Positions 49,268 through 58,420 are shown, numbered from the stretch's first letter. The stretch: 64,000 nucleotides of DNA from Listeria farberi (GCF_014229245.1 NZ_JAARZJ010000009.1:62001-126000), one strand, 5' to 3'. The notes: generated from the sequence alone by a model not told the origin. A program made the numbers and translations.

Positions 49268-49609
49268 TCATAAAAACATACAGAGAATACTGGAGAGCAT
49301 AACAAGCAGTGCACTAATTAAAATTCCGGCATACTGTAGCCCAACAAGTTCTGAAAGGAGCATATCCGAGAACTCACTTTCTTCTTCGCGTTTGATTTTA
49401 CGAGAAATGTTTCGGAAGCCGTTATGAACTCGGTCTAAAAAACCGCTCCTCATAATATAAACTAACAAACCTATTAATAATGTAATGAGTGATACAAGGA
49501 ACGAGACGTCTATATAACCGCTTAAACTTACACCATTTTTTCCAAAAAGCAAAATCCCAAATACGATACCTTCTTGAATAAGTGTATAAATAGTAATTCG
49601 TAAAAACAT
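49268..49609 (-). CDS. DUF3899-like small membrane protein
   Basis: 113 residues with three membrane segments (about 5-22, 34-52, 94-112). Between the second and third is a charged cytoplasmic stretch (GFLDRVHNGFRNISRKIKREEESEFSD). This layout resembles DUF3899, a family of unknown function. GAGGTGAAG gives a good ribosome site. It is upstream of trpS but separated from it by the T-box promoter. Confidence 0.68.
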   Translation of the reverse strand: MFLRITIYTLIQEGIVFGILLFGKNGVSLSGYIDVSFLVSLITLLIGLLVYIMRSGFLDRVHNGFRNISRKIKREEESEFSDMLLSELVGLQYAGILISALLVMLSSILCMFL

Positions 49610-49975
49610 AACTTCACCTCTACTTAAAATTCATAATTCACTTTATCACAATTCTAACAGAAACACTATATGATAGAAGGAAGCTATCATACAATGTTAG
49701 AAATTAGATCTTTTTCGCAAAAAAATCGCCAAACTGTCTTTACATATTATTAACAAAAAAATCCCACTATACCAACGTTTTTCGAATTTATTACAAAATT
49801 TAATTAAATTTTTGATATTTTTATCTAGACAACAGCTCAAAAAAAGTATATAAATATAATAATCCTTTAAATTTTAAAGGGGTTCGATATTTTTTCTTAT
49901 ACAAAAATAGATGGCTTCGTTGAGTTTATACATAACTGGCATAATCGATTGTAAATTTACCAATTTAAATGGTTA

Positions 49976-49990
49976 TGTTTTCTGAAAACT
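49976..49990. promoter_or_regulatory. Upstream CodY-like palindrome
   Basis: TGTTTTCTGAAAACT keeps the TTTTC-W-GAAAA core of the CodY consensus AATTTTCWGAAAATT, 165 nt upstream of the oppA -35. Confidence 0.5.
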
Positions 49991-50154
49991 TAATCAAAAG
50001 GTTTTGCAAAGTATACATAATTTATTTAAGTTATTGCAAAATAGCGGATAGCGTAACAATCTCTGTTCAGATTTTTCACGCAATTTCAATTTTGCCTTAA
50101 TATTTTAATAACTTGTATCTTTCATCCTTGTTTTCATTTATCTTGTAAAAATAA

Positions 50155-50184
50155 TTTACAAAGCCAGAATTCTTAGAGTATAAT
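50155..50184 (+). promoter_or_regulatory. oppA promoter
   Basis: TTTACA-18-TATAAT, 49 nt before the oppA start. Confidence 0.75.
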
Positions 50185-50197
50185 AGGTATCGAAACA

Positions 50198-50212
50198 ATT
50201 TTTCAGAAAAAT
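50198..50212. promoter_or_regulatory. CodY-like palindrome at oppA
   Basis: ATTTTTCAGAAAAAT, a perfect palindrome differing from the CodY consensus at two positions, lies just downstream of the predicted start of transcription and before the ribosome site. Binding here would block oppA in rich medium. Confidence 0.65.
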
Positions 50213-50232
50213 AAAAAAGGGAGGTCTACTTA

Positions 50233-51912
50233 GTGAAAAAATCTAAATTATTTCTTACACTTGGATTAACACTATTACTAAGCTTAGTCTTGGTAGCATG
50301 TGGAGGCGGATCAGATTCCAAATCCGACGACAAAAAAGGCTCAAACTCAGGAAAAGCTTCAGGAGAGCAAGTACTTAACTTGACAGAAAGTGCATTAATT
50401 CCTTCTGCAGACAGCACAAAAGCGGATGACCAAGTTGGTTTAAACGTAGTAAACCAAACAAACGAAGGTCTATATGCGCTTAACAAAGATGGTATTCCTA
50501 CCATTGCCGGTGCTGCTGAAGAGCCAAAAATTAGCGATGATAAAACAGTTTATACTATCAAACTTCGTGAAGATGCAAAATGGTCTAACGGAGATCCTGT
50601 AACTGCAAATGACTATGTTTACTCATGGCGTCGTGCGGTTGACCCTAATACTGCAGCAACTTATTCTTACCTATTTGATGCAATCAAAAATGGTGGCGAT
50701 ATCGTAGCTGGCAAGAAAAAACCTGAAGAATTAGGAATTAAAGCAGTAGATGATTATACTTTAGAAGTTACTCTTTCTAAACCAACTGCTTACATTAACT
50801 CACTATTCGCATTCCCAACTTTCTTCCCACTTAACGAAAAATTCGTTACGGAAAAAGGCGAAAAATATGCACAAAATAGTGACAACATGTTATTCAACGG
50901 ACCTTTCCAACTTAAAGATTGGACTGGAACAAATAAAAAATGGACTTACGTAAAAAATGATAAATATTGGGATAAAGATAAAGTTAAGTTGAAACAAATC
51001 AACGTACAAGTTGTTCAAGACTCCGGTACTGGACTTAACTTATACAACACTGACAAAGTCGACCGCACAGTATTAAGTGCTGATTATGCAGCTCAAAACA
51101 AAAACAATAAAGACTATGTAACAGTGAATGATTCTTCTACTTTCTACATTAAATTTAACCAAAAACGTGCTGGCAAAGACACAGTATTTGCTAACAAAAA
51201 CATCCGTAAAGCACTTGCACTTGCGATTGACAAACAATCGTACACTGACACAGTTCTTAAAAACGGATCTAAACCTGCAAACAATCTTGTACCAGAAGGC
51301 TTCACTTTTGATCCAGGTAACAAAGAAGACTATACAAAAGAATCTGGTCCACATTTAGAATATGATGTAAAAGAAGCACAAAAAGCATGGAAAGCTGGTT
51401 TGAAAGAACTTGGAGTTTCCGAAATTACAGTTGAATTCACTAGTGATGATACTGAAAATGCAAGAAAATCCTCTGAATTCATTCAAGACCAATTACAAAA
51501 GAACTTAGATGGTCTTACAGTTAAACTGAAAAACGTACCATTTAAAGTTCGTTTACAAAATGATCAAAACCAAGATTACGACTTCTCTATGAGCGGCTGG
51601 GGACCTGACTATCAAGATCCATCCACTTTCTTAGATCTATTCGTAACTGATGGTGCACAAAACAGAATGAGTTATTCTAACAAAGACTATGACAAGATTT
51701 TAAATGATGCATCTGTAACTTATGCAGCTGAAGATCAAAAACGTTGGGATGAAATGGTTAAAGCAGAAAAAATCCTTCTTACGGATGATGTAGCTGTTCA
51801 ACCACTTTATCAACGTTCTACTGCATACCTACAAAAAGACTACATTAAAAACTTGCAAAAAAATCCATTTGGTCCAGACTACACTTACAAAGAAACATAC
51901 TTGACTAAATAA
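50233..51912 (+). CDS. oppA: Oligopeptide-binding lipoprotein OppA
   Basis: 559 residues. Signal peptide with lipobox LVAC (Cys near 23), then a Gly/Ser/Asp/Lys-rich linker and a family-5 solute-binding domain (about 45-559) including LREDAKWSNGDPVTANDYVYSWRR. GTG start with GGGAGG upstream. It captures peptides for the OppBCDF transporter. A hairpin follows the gene and may keep oppA transcript more abundant than oppB-F. Confidence 0.96.
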   Translation: MKKSKLFLTLGLTLLLSLVLVACGGGSDSKSDDKKGSNSGKASGEQVLNLTESALIPSADSTKADDQVGLNVVNQTNEGLYALNKDGIPTIAGAAEEPKISDDKTVYTIKLREDAKWSNGDPVTANDYVYSWRRAVDPNTAATYSYLFDAIKNGGDIVAGKKKPEELGIKAVDDYTLEVTLSKPTAYINSLFAFPTFFPLNEKFVTEKGEKYAQNSDNMLFNGPFQLKDWTGTNKKWTYVKNDKYWDKDKVKLKQINVQVVQDSGTGLNLYNTDKVDRTVLSADYAAQNKNNKDYVTVNDSSTFYIKFNQKRAGKDTVFANKNIRKALALAIDKQSYTDTVLKNGSKPANNLVPEGFTFDPGNKEDYTKESGPHLEYDVKEAQKAWKAGLKELGVSEITVEFTSDDTENARKSSEFIQDQLQKNLDGLTVKLKNVPFKVRLQNDQNQDYDFSMSGWGPDYQDPSTFLDLFVTDGAQNRMSYSNKDYDKILNDASVTYAAEDQKRWDEMVKAEKILLTDDVAVQPLYQRSTAYLQKDYIKNLQKNPFGPDYTYKETYLTK

Positions 51913-51944
51913 AATATTAGTCTTTAAGAAATGCTTGACGGAAA

Positions 51945-51976
51945 GAGAGAGTATATTTCGATATGCTCTCTCCTTT
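51945..51976 (+). terminator. Partial terminator between oppA and oppB
   Basis: GAGAGAGTATAT / ATATGCTCTCTC arms (one G-U pair) with a TTCG tetraloop, followed only by CTTTTG. The weak T-run suggests partial termination or 3'-end protection of oppA mRNA. Confidence 0.7.
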
Positions 51977-51993
51977 TGCTGATGATTTTGATG

Positions 51994-52002
51994 TGTTATA
52001 AT
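51994..52002 (+). promoter_or_regulatory. oppB extended -10 element
   Basis: TG-T-TATAAT lies 190 nt before oppB. It could give oppBCDF a separate promoter. Confidence 0.45.
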
Positions 52003-52189
52003 TAAAAATTAAAGTATCCTTTTCTAGTTTATCTAGAACCTAACATTCGAAAAATGAAGTTTTTTTCCTAACTAATTTGCACTTATGCAATAAAAGTTTA
52101 GAAATGAAGAAAAAGGCTCACTAAACTTGCGAATTTGGTTAGGGATAACTTTTTTATATATTTATTAAAACTGGGAGGTGTAGAGATAG

Positions 52190-53119
52190 ATGGTTAAATA
52201 TACGTTAAAAAGAGTATTATATATGCTTATAACGTTATTCATCATTGCTTCGGTTACGTTTGTTCTTATGAAATTCTTACCTGGTACGCCTTACCGTAAT
52301 CAGGAGAAACTATCTGACGAACAAATTCACATGATGAATGAAAAATATGGACTAAATGATTCAATTCCAGTCCAATACTTAAATTATATGACAGGTTTGG
52401 TAAAAGGAGATTTAGGAGTTTCCTTCCAACTTGATAATAGACCAGTGTCTGAGATTTTAGGTGCACTGATTGGTCCATCTGTCCAATTAGCACTTGAGGC
52501 AATGGTTTTTGGTATTATATTTGGTATTTTACTTGGGGTCGTAGCGGCCATGTATCAAAATAGGTGGCCGGATTATACGAGTACATTTATAGCAATATTA
52601 GGTAAATCAGTTCCATCATTTGTATTTGCGACTGTGTTGCAATACTGGTTAGGAGCTAAATTACAAATTTTCCCAGTGGCAGGATGGGGTTCGTTTGCAG
52701 ATACAATTTTGCCAGCGTTCGCACTTGCTATGTTCCCACTTGCAACAGCAGCTCGTTTTATGAGAACAGAATTAATCGATGTATTTGCATCTGATTATGT
52801 TCTTCTTGCAAAAGCAAAAGGAAATAGCAGAACTGAAGTAGCAGTAAAACATGCGATTCGCAATGCACTTATTCCTTTAATTACTGTTTTAGGACCATTA
52901 TCGGTTGCACTGATGACTGGTTCCCTTGTTATTGAAAACATTTATAGTATCCCAGGTATCGGAAGTCAGTTCGTTTCTTCTATTCAAATGAATGACTATC
53001 CAGTAATTATGGGAACTACATTATTATTTGCTGCTATGCTTGTATTTGTTATCTTGGTAGTAGATATTCTTTACGGATTGATTGATCCACGAATCCGTGT
53101 GTCTGGAGGTAGAAAATAA
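52190..53119 (+). CDS. oppB: Oligopeptide ABC transporter permease OppB
   Basis: 309 residues, six membrane segments. The cytoplasmic EAA loop NSRTEVAVKHAIRNALIPLIT contacts an OppD/F ATPase. The start follows GGGAGGTG. Its TAA overlaps the oppC ATG. Together with OppC it forms the membrane channel for peptide import. Confidence 0.95.
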   Translation: MVKYTLKRVLYMLITLFIIASVTFVLMKFLPGTPYRNQEKLSDEQIHMMNEKYGLNDSIPVQYLNYMTGLVKGDLGVSFQLDNRPVSEILGALIGPSVQLALEAMVFGIIFGILLGVVAAMYQNRWPDYTSTFIAILGKSVPSFVFATVLQYWLGAKLQIFPVAGWGSFADTILPAFALAMFPLATAARFMRTELIDVFASDYVLLAKAKGNSRTEVAVKHAIRNALIPLITVLGPLSVALMTGSLVIENIYSIPGIGSQFVSSIQMNDYPVIMGTTLLFAAMLVFVILVVDILYGLIDPRIRVSGGRK

Positions 53120-54153
53120 TGGCAGAACATAAAATTGCAAAAGAAAGATTCCAGCCAGCACACATCCTTGATGCAGAAGCGGAAAAAATTAATCGTCCAA
53201 GTTTAACGTTTATGCAAGATTCTTGGCTTCGTATTCGTAAAAATAAAGCGGCTTTAGTTTCACTTATTGTATTAGCACTTGTTATTATCATGGCGATTGT
53301 TGGACCTTATTTATCACAAAACCTAGGACCCAAAAATGATATTAATAGACAAATTACTGAAAATGCAAGTCTTCCACCGAAAGTTCAAGGTTTTGAAAAT
53401 ATGCCATTTTGGAATGGTCATCAGTCCATTGGTGGAGAAGACGTTGATATTTATAAACAAAATAACATTAAAGAGGGTACTTACTACTGGTTAGGTAGTG
53501 ATACACTCGGACGTGACCAATTTGCTCGTATTTGGGCTGGTACACGTGTATCGCTTATTATTGCTGTTGTTGCAGCTTTGTGTGATTTGGTTATAGGGGT
53601 AGCATATGGTTTGATTTCAGGTTATTCTGGTGGCCGTGTAGATAACGTTATGCAACGTATTTTAGAGGTTATTGGGGCTATCCCCAATTTAGTAGTTGTT
53701 ATACTTATGATGTTAGTATTAGACTCAGGTATGGTTTCCATTATTATAGCCATAGCAATGACCAGTTGGATAACTATGGCTCGAGTAGTTAGAGGACAGG
53801 TATTGAAACTCAAAAATCAAGAATTCGTCATGGCTTCTATGACACTTGGTGAGTCTACACCTAAAATTTTATTGAAACATTTAATACCAAATATTTCGGG
53901 AGTTATTATCATTAACATTATGTTTAGTATTCCTAGTGCGATTTTCTTTGAAGCCTTCCTAAGCTTTATTGGGTTAGGTCTTCCAGCGCCAGCAGCATCT
54001 CTTGGTGTCTTGGTAAATGATGGATATAAAACATTACAAGTATTACCGTATATGATCCTTTATCCATGTATTGTACTTTGTATCATCATGATTGCATTTA
54101 ACTTAATTGCAGATGGCTTGCGTGATGCCTTTGATCCTAAAATGCGCGATTAA
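53119..54153 (+). CDS. oppC: Oligopeptide ABC transporter permease OppC
   Basis: 344 residues. A cytoplasmic N-terminus (1-45), first helix, a long extracytoplasmic loop (about 70-135), then five helices. The EAA motif MASMTLGESTPKILLKHLIPN is present. It overlaps oppB by one base and is followed after 17 nt by oppD. Confidence 0.95.
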   Translation: MAEHKIAKERFQPAHILDAEAEKINRPSLTFMQDSWLRIRKNKAALVSLIVLALVIIMAIVGPYLSQNLGPKNDINRQITENASLPPKVQGFENMPFWNGHQSIGGEDVDIYKQNNIKEGTYYWLGSDTLGRDQFARIWAGTRVSLIIAVVAALCDLVIGVAYGLISGYSGGRVDNVMQRILEVIGAIPNLVVVILMMLVLDSGMVSIIIAIAMTSWITMARVVRGQVLKLKNQEFVMASMTLGESTPKILLKHLIPNISGVIIINIMFSIPSAIFFEAFLSFIGLGLPAPAASLGVLVNDGYKTLQVLPYMILYPCIVLCIIMIAFNLIADGLRDAFDPKMRD

Positions 54154-54170
54154 AAGAGAGGTGAGGAAAA

Positions 54171-55247
54171 ATGGAAAAGCTATTAGAAGTTAAAGATTTA
54201 AATATTTCATTCCACACATATGCCGGAGAAGTAAAGGCAATTCGTGGAGTTAATTTTGACTTATATAAAGGGGAAACCTTAGCGATTGTTGGCGAATCTG
54301 GTTCTGGTAAATCAGTAACGACAAAATCGATTATGCGTTTACTTCCAGAAGGTAACTCAGAAATTAAAAGTGGCCAAATTTTATTTAACGGAATGGATAT
54401 CGCTAAAGCTCACGAAAAACAAATGCAAAAAATTCGTGGGAAAGATATAGCTATGATTTTCCAAGATCCAATGACATCCTTGAATCCAACGATGACAATT
54501 GGTAAACAAATTTCTGAACCACTTATTAAACACCAAAAAATTAGTAAACATGAAGCTCATAAAACTGCGCTTCGTTTACTTCAATTAGTTGGTATTACAA
54601 ATGCAGAAGAAAGAATTAAACAATACCCTCACCAATTTTCTGGTGGGATGCGTCAACGGGTTGTTATCGCGATTTCACTTGCATGTAACCCGCAAATTCT
54701 AATTGCTGATGAACCAACAACAGCATTAGACGTTACAATCCAAGCGCAAATTTTGGATTTAATGAAAGATTTACAGAAAAAAATTGATACGTCGATTATC
54801 TTCATTACCCATGACCTTGGCGTGGTTGCAAATGTTGCAGACCGTGTTGCTGTTATGTACGGTGGTAAAATTGTAGAAATCGGTACAGTCGATGAAATTT
54901 TCTATAATCCGCAACATCCTTATACATGGGGATTAATTAGTTCTATGCCTACTTTGGATACAGACGATGAAGAATTATTTGTTATTCCAGGTACGCCACC
55001 AGACTTACTTCATCCTCCAAAAGGGGACGCATTTGCTGCGCGTAATAAATATGCAATGCAAATTGACCTTGAAGAAGAGCCGCCACTATTTAAGGTGTCT
55101 GATACACATTATGCGGCTACATGGTTGCTTCATCCTGACGCACCTGAAGTAACGCCTCCTGATGCTGTATTACGTCGCCAAGAACAGTTTGCGGAACTTC
55201 ATCCTGGCATGCAAGCTGTCCATGCGAAAGGGGTAGAAGTAGAATGA
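54171..55247 (+). CDS. oppD: Oligopeptide ABC transporter ATPase OppD
   Basis: 358 residues: Walker A GESGSGKS, Q-loop, signature FSGGMRQRVVIAISL, Walker B LIADEPTTALDV. The C-terminal oligopeptide-transporter extension (GTPPDLLHPPKGDAFAAR) is present, but the usual Cys pattern for the [4Fe-4S] cluster of some OppD proteins is absent. It overlaps oppF by 4 nt. Confidence 0.95.
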   Translation: MEKLLEVKDLNISFHTYAGEVKAIRGVNFDLYKGETLAIVGESGSGKSVTTKSIMRLLPEGNSEIKSGQILFNGMDIAKAHEKQMQKIRGKDIAMIFQDPMTSLNPTMTIGKQISEPLIKHQKISKHEAHKTALRLLQLVGITNAEERIKQYPHQFSGGMRQRVVIAISLACNPQILIADEPTTALDVTIQAQILDLMKDLQKKIDTSIIFITHDLGVVANVADRVAVMYGGKIVEIGTVDEIFYNPQHPYTWGLISSMPTLDTDDEELFVIPGTPPDLLHPPKGDAFAARNKYAMQIDLEEEPPLFKVSDTHYAATWLLHPDAPEVTPPDAVLRRQEQFAELHPGMQAVHAKGVEVE

Positions 55248-56197
55248 CGGAACAAAAAGAAAAATTATTAGAGATTCATAATCTAAAGCAATACTTTAAC
55301 AAAGGTACTGCAAGCGAAGTACGTGCTGTTGATGATATTTCTTTTGATATTTATAAAGGTGAAACACTTGGTTTAGTAGGTGAATCTGGTTGTGGTAAAT
55401 CTACAACTGGACGTACGATTATTCGTTTGTATGATGCAACTGGTGGAGAAGTTATTTATAACGGTAAAGATGTACACGCACGTAAAAGCCGTAAAGAAAT
55501 GCTTGAATTCCGTCGTAAAATGCAAATGATTTTCCAAGATCCATATGCGTCTTTAAATCCGCGTATGAAAGTGAAAGATATCATTGCTGAAGGTATTCGT
55601 ATTCATGGCCTTGCTAAAACGCCTGAAGAAACGAACCAACAAGTATATGAGCTACTTGAAACAGTTGGACTAAGCAAAGAACATGCAGGTCGTTACCCAC
55701 ATGAATTTTCCGGTGGTCAACGTCAACGTATCGGTATTGCCCGTGCGCTTGCAGTTCAACCAGAATTTATAATTGCCGATGAGCCTATTTCTGCACTTGA
55801 TGTATCTATCCAAGCACAAGTAGTTAACTTATTACGTCAATTACAAAAAGAAAAAAATCTAACTTACCTATTCATTGCCCACGATTTATCAATGGTTAAA
55901 TACATTAGTGATCGTATTGGTGTAATGTACTTCGGTAAATTAGTAGAGCTAGCGCCTGCAAATGATTTATATCATGCACCGCTACATCCTTATACTGAGT
56001 CACTTCTATCCGCTATCCCACTGCCAGATCCAAATTATGAACGGACTCGTGTGCGTAAAGCATATGATCCAACTATTCATAATTATAAAGATGGCGATGA
56101 AATTAAAATGCGCGAAATTGCTCCTGGACACTTTGTTTATTGTTCAGAAGAAGAAGAAGTTATGTACAAAGAAAAGCATGCTAAACTAATCAATTAG
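55244..56197 (+). CDS. oppF: Oligopeptide ABC transporter ATPase OppF
   Basis: 317 residues with Walker A GESGCGKST, signature FSGGQRQRIGIARAL and Walker B IIADEPISALDV. The C-terminal region ends HFVYCSEEEE. It completes the importer as the partner of OppD. The gene ends 55 nt before a very long inverted repeat. Confidence 0.95.
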   Translation: MTEQKEKLLEIHNLKQYFNKGTASEVRAVDDISFDIYKGETLGLVGESGCGKSTTGRTIIRLYDATGGEVIYNGKDVHARKSRKEMLEFRRKMQMIFQDPYASLNPRMKVKDIIAEGIRIHGLAKTPEETNQQVYELLETVGLSKEHAGRYPHEFSGGQRQRIGIARALAVQPEFIIADEPISALDVSIQAQVVNLLRQLQKEKNLTYLFIAHDLSMVKYISDRIGVMYFGKLVELAPANDLYHAPLHPYTESLLSAIPLPDPNYERTRVRKAYDPTIHNYKDGDEIKMREIAPGHFVYCSEEEEVMYKEKHAKLIN

Positions 56198-56252
56198 TAT
56201 TTTTACTTATAATGTTGAAAAAAAGCATGTTAATAAAAGTTATAGACTAAAA

Positions 56253-56315
56253 GGTATTTTATAGATAATAAAACCGCCCGTTTTTAACGGGCGGTTTTAT
56301 TATCTATAAAATACC
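56253..56315. terminator. 30-bp perfect inverted repeat, bidirectional terminator
   Basis: Arms 56253-56282 and 56286-56315 are perfectly complementary over 30 nt with a TTT loop, with a GC-rich top (CCGCCCG) and AT-rich base. The right arm includes the stop and the last five codons of the convergent secreted-protein gene. U-rich runs near the tip serve both directions. Confidence 0.85.
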
Positions 56316-56689
56316 ATTCCTTGAGTAAAGGGATCTTTAGTTAGACTTGTATTATTATACAACTTATTATTTCTTTGTAATATAACCTGAACTGTAGCAT
56401 CGGGTCCAGTTCCACTTTGATATTTGCCTAATGATTTTGCTTTTGCATAGACATTATTAACACTAACAATTACCATAGAACATTTAGTACATCTGTAGGC
56501 TTGTTTTCTGTGAATTGGGTATTTTCCCGTTTTAACATTTTTGACATACCCTAATCCATTACCACGCATAGAGTGTTTTCCACCCTGGCTACAAGGTATA
56601 AAAGCGGAGGCTGGTGAGGGAGAAATAGTTGTTATAGTTAATATGAGTGTAGCTGCTAAAATAAGTAATAAGCATTTCTTTTTCTTCAT
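56300..56689 (-). CDS. Small secreted Cys-containing protein, unknown function
   Basis: 129 residues with a clear signal peptide (KKKKC, hydrophobic core, SPASA-F, cleavage near 29). The mature part has three cysteines and two histidines: PCSQGGKHSM, then a HRKQAYRCTKCSM block, giving C-x5-H and C-x2-C pairs that could hold a zinc ion. No membrane anchor or sorting signal is seen. AAAGGAGAG precedes the ATG. It sits between opp and spxA, where I expect no gene in L. monocytogenes EGD-e. I recognise no characterised family. Confidence 0.72.
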   Translation of the reverse strand: MKKKKCLLLILAATLILTITTISPSPASAFIPCSQGGKHSMRGNGLGYVKNVKTGKYPIHRKQAYRCTKCSMVIVSVNNVYAKAKSLGKYQSGTGPDATVQVILQRNNKLYNNTSLTKDPFTQGMVFYR

Positions 56690-57058
56690 TTGTTTCTCTC
56701 CTTTTTTATTTATTTAAATTACGTTACAAATGTAACACAGTTTATAAAAAAATGCAAAGAAAAATCAGAATAATCCAATTCGCGCGTCAAATCAATTCTC
56801 ATGAAATTCTCATAAAAAAGCTGTTTTTTTCATGTGATTTTAGTTTAAACAAGTTATAGTAGGGGTATCATATACATAACGGCTTGCTAACAATGGTTTT
56901 ACATATTTGGAAAGAAAAATTTTAAAATTAGTATATAGAATTTCACAAAATTAGTGTATAATGAAGTGTAAGTTCTTTAATGAATTTTCCAAATAGAGAT
57001 ATTGCTAGAATTTCGTTATATGAATGAAACAATACCCGATAAGGAGTGTGAATGTCTA
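56690..57058. other. Intergenic region with promoters of spxA and the secreted-protein gene
   Basis: 369 nt, AT-rich. For the minus-strand gene there is TTGCAT-16-TTACAT with a GTTACA-AA-TGTAAC dyad at 56723-56736 over the -10. For spxA there is a sigma-B-type promoter at 56843-56868 and a TATAAT at 56957-56962 without a clear -35. An ATG at 57052 opens a 10-codon frame overlapping the spxA start. Confidence 0.5.
56843..56868 (+). promoter_or_regulatory. Sigma-B-type promoter upstream of spxA
   Basis: GTTTAA-14-GGGTAT, a complete match to the sigma-B consensus. It lies about 190 nt upstream of spxA. Bacillus spx also has a sigma-B-dependent promoter. Confidence 0.7.
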
Positions 57059-57454
57059 ATGGTAACGTTATACACTTCACCTAGTTGCACATCTTGCCGA
57101 AAAGCTCGTGCATGGTTGGAAGAACATGATATCCCTTATAAGGAAAGAAACATTTTTTCTGAACCACTTAGTTTAGATGAAATTAAAGAAATTCTTCGCA
57201 TGACTGAGGATGGAACAGATGAAATTATCTCCACTCGTTCAAAAACTTTCCAAAAATTGAACGTGGATTTAGATAGTCTTCCTTTACAACAACTATTTGA
57301 ATTAATCCAGAAAAATCCTGGCTTATTAAGACGCCCTATCATTATTGATGAAAAACGTTTGCAAGTTGGGTACAATGAAGATGAAATTCGCCGTTTCTTA
57401 CCGCGCCGTGTTCGTACGTATCAATTACGTGAAGCGCAAAAAATGGTTAACTAA
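57059..57454 (+). CDS. spxA: Global redox regulator Spx
   Basis: 131 residues, nearly identical in layout to Spx of Bacillus: an ArsC-like fold with redox switch C-x2-C in [15 protein letters not shown], Gly52-equivalent region [10 protein letters not shown], and [23 protein letters not shown]. It binds the RNA polymerase alpha C-terminal domain under thiol stress and is degraded by ClpXP. ATG 57059 is set by homology; an out-of-frame ATG at 57052 sits nearer the AAGGAG site. Confidence 0.96.
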   Translation: MVTLYTSPSCTSCRKARAWLEEHDIPYKERNIFSEPLSLDEIKEILRMTEDGTDEIISTRSKTFQKLNVDLDSLPLQQLFELIQKNPGLLRRPIIIDEKRLQVGYNEDEIRRFLPRRVRTYQLREAQKMVN

Positions 57455-57465
57455 GATTGATAAAA

Positions 57466-57511
57466 GTGGTTGCCGAGAATTCCATTCAATTGGATTCTTG
57501 GCACTTTTTTT
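57466..57511 (+). terminator. spxA terminator
   Basis: TGCC-G-AGAATTCC / GGATTCTTGGCA imperfect arms with a T7 tail. Confidence 0.8.
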
Positions 57512-57675
57512 GTAATTTAAGTAATTGTTCTTGAATTTTTTTCGTTTTTCAGCTAAGATAATAATCCACTAAGGAAAAATGGTGGTACTATTTTCTAATA
57601 TGAGCTACAATGAATTTAACCAATTAAGTTTTACCCTTCATTGTCAATGACTAAGAAGGAAGGGAGAGTGTGACG

Positions 57676-58329
57676 ATGGAAATTGAACGAATTAATGAGG
57701 ATACTATCAAGTTTTATATCTCTTATCTGGATTTGGAAGAGCGTGGTTTTAATCAAGAAGATGTTTGGTATGACCGCGAGAAAAGTGAAGAACTTTTCTG
57801 GGATATGATGGATGAGCTGAAATATGAAGAAGAGTTCTCTCCAGAAGGTCCGCTCTGGATACAAGTCCAAGCCTTAAAACATGGCTTAGAAGTATTCGTA
57901 ACAAAAGCTACAATTGGTGGAAAAGGCGAAGACGGATTTGATGTCACGCTTAGCTCCCCAGATGAGCTTGCAGAAGAAAAAATTGAAAAACTACTCGAAG
58001 AAAACTTCAATCCAGTGAAGAAAGAATCACTTGGAGAAGATGATACGTTAGAGTTTATTTTAGAGTTCCGTGATTTTGAAGATGCTATTTCACTTTCACG
58101 AGCAACAGGACTGGAAAATTTAGTAACTAAGCTATTCTCGTATCAAGGGAAGTATTATTTGAATGTAGAGTTTCCTGAGAATAAGTATGATGAATCTAAC
58201 ATTGACAATGCCGTTAGTATTTTACTTGAGTACGGTTTAGAGTCGAATTTAACTGGTTATATGCTAGCAGAGTATGGAAAAGTAATCTTTGACGTGCCTG
58301 CCTTAAAGCAAATTAGAAAACATTTCTAG
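57676..58329 (+). CDS. mecA: Adaptor protein MecA
   Basis: 217 residues from ATG 57676. N-terminal MEIERINEDTIKFYISYLDLEERGF is the substrate-binding domain; an acidic linker (about 75-120) leads to the C-terminal ClpC-binding domain (DTLEFILEFRDFEDAISLS...). MecA delivers substrates such as ComK to ClpCP. It follows spxA, as in Bacillus. The GTG two codons earlier is too close to GGGAG. Confidence 0.94.
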   Translation: MEIERINEDTIKFYISYLDLEERGFNQEDVWYDREKSEELFWDMMDELKYEEEFSPEGPLWIQVQALKHGLEVFVTKATIGGKGEDGFDVTLSSPDELAEEKIEKLLEENFNPVKKESLGEDDTLEFILEFRDFEDAISLSRATGLENLVTKLFSYQGKYYLNVEFPENKYDESNIDNAVSILLEYGLESNLTGYMLAEYGKVIFDVPALKQIRKHF

Positions 58330-58340
58330 AATATTATTTT

Positions 58341-58386
58341 AAAGATCCGTTTGTGCTGAAAAATAAGCCAAATGGGTCTTTTTTGT
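58341..58386 (+). terminator. mecA terminator
   Basis: AAAGATCCGTTTG / CAAATGGGTCTTT arms with wobble pairs and an 18-nt loop, ending in T6. Confidence 0.75.
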
Positions 58387-58420
58387 GATTTTAAAAATAA
58401 GAAAGGAATTCGGCAGCTTC

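Larger units (their letters stand above)
49610..50232. other. Long AT-rich intergenic region upstream of oppA
   Basis: About 620 nt, very AT-rich, with no credible ORF. It contains a CCTTTAA/TTAAAGG palindrome (49864-49880), a CodY-like element at 49976-49990, the oppA promoter at 50155-50184 and a second CodY-like element at 50198-50212. The size leaves room for a further regulator site or small RNA, but I see no promoter-terminator pair. Confidence 0.5.
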
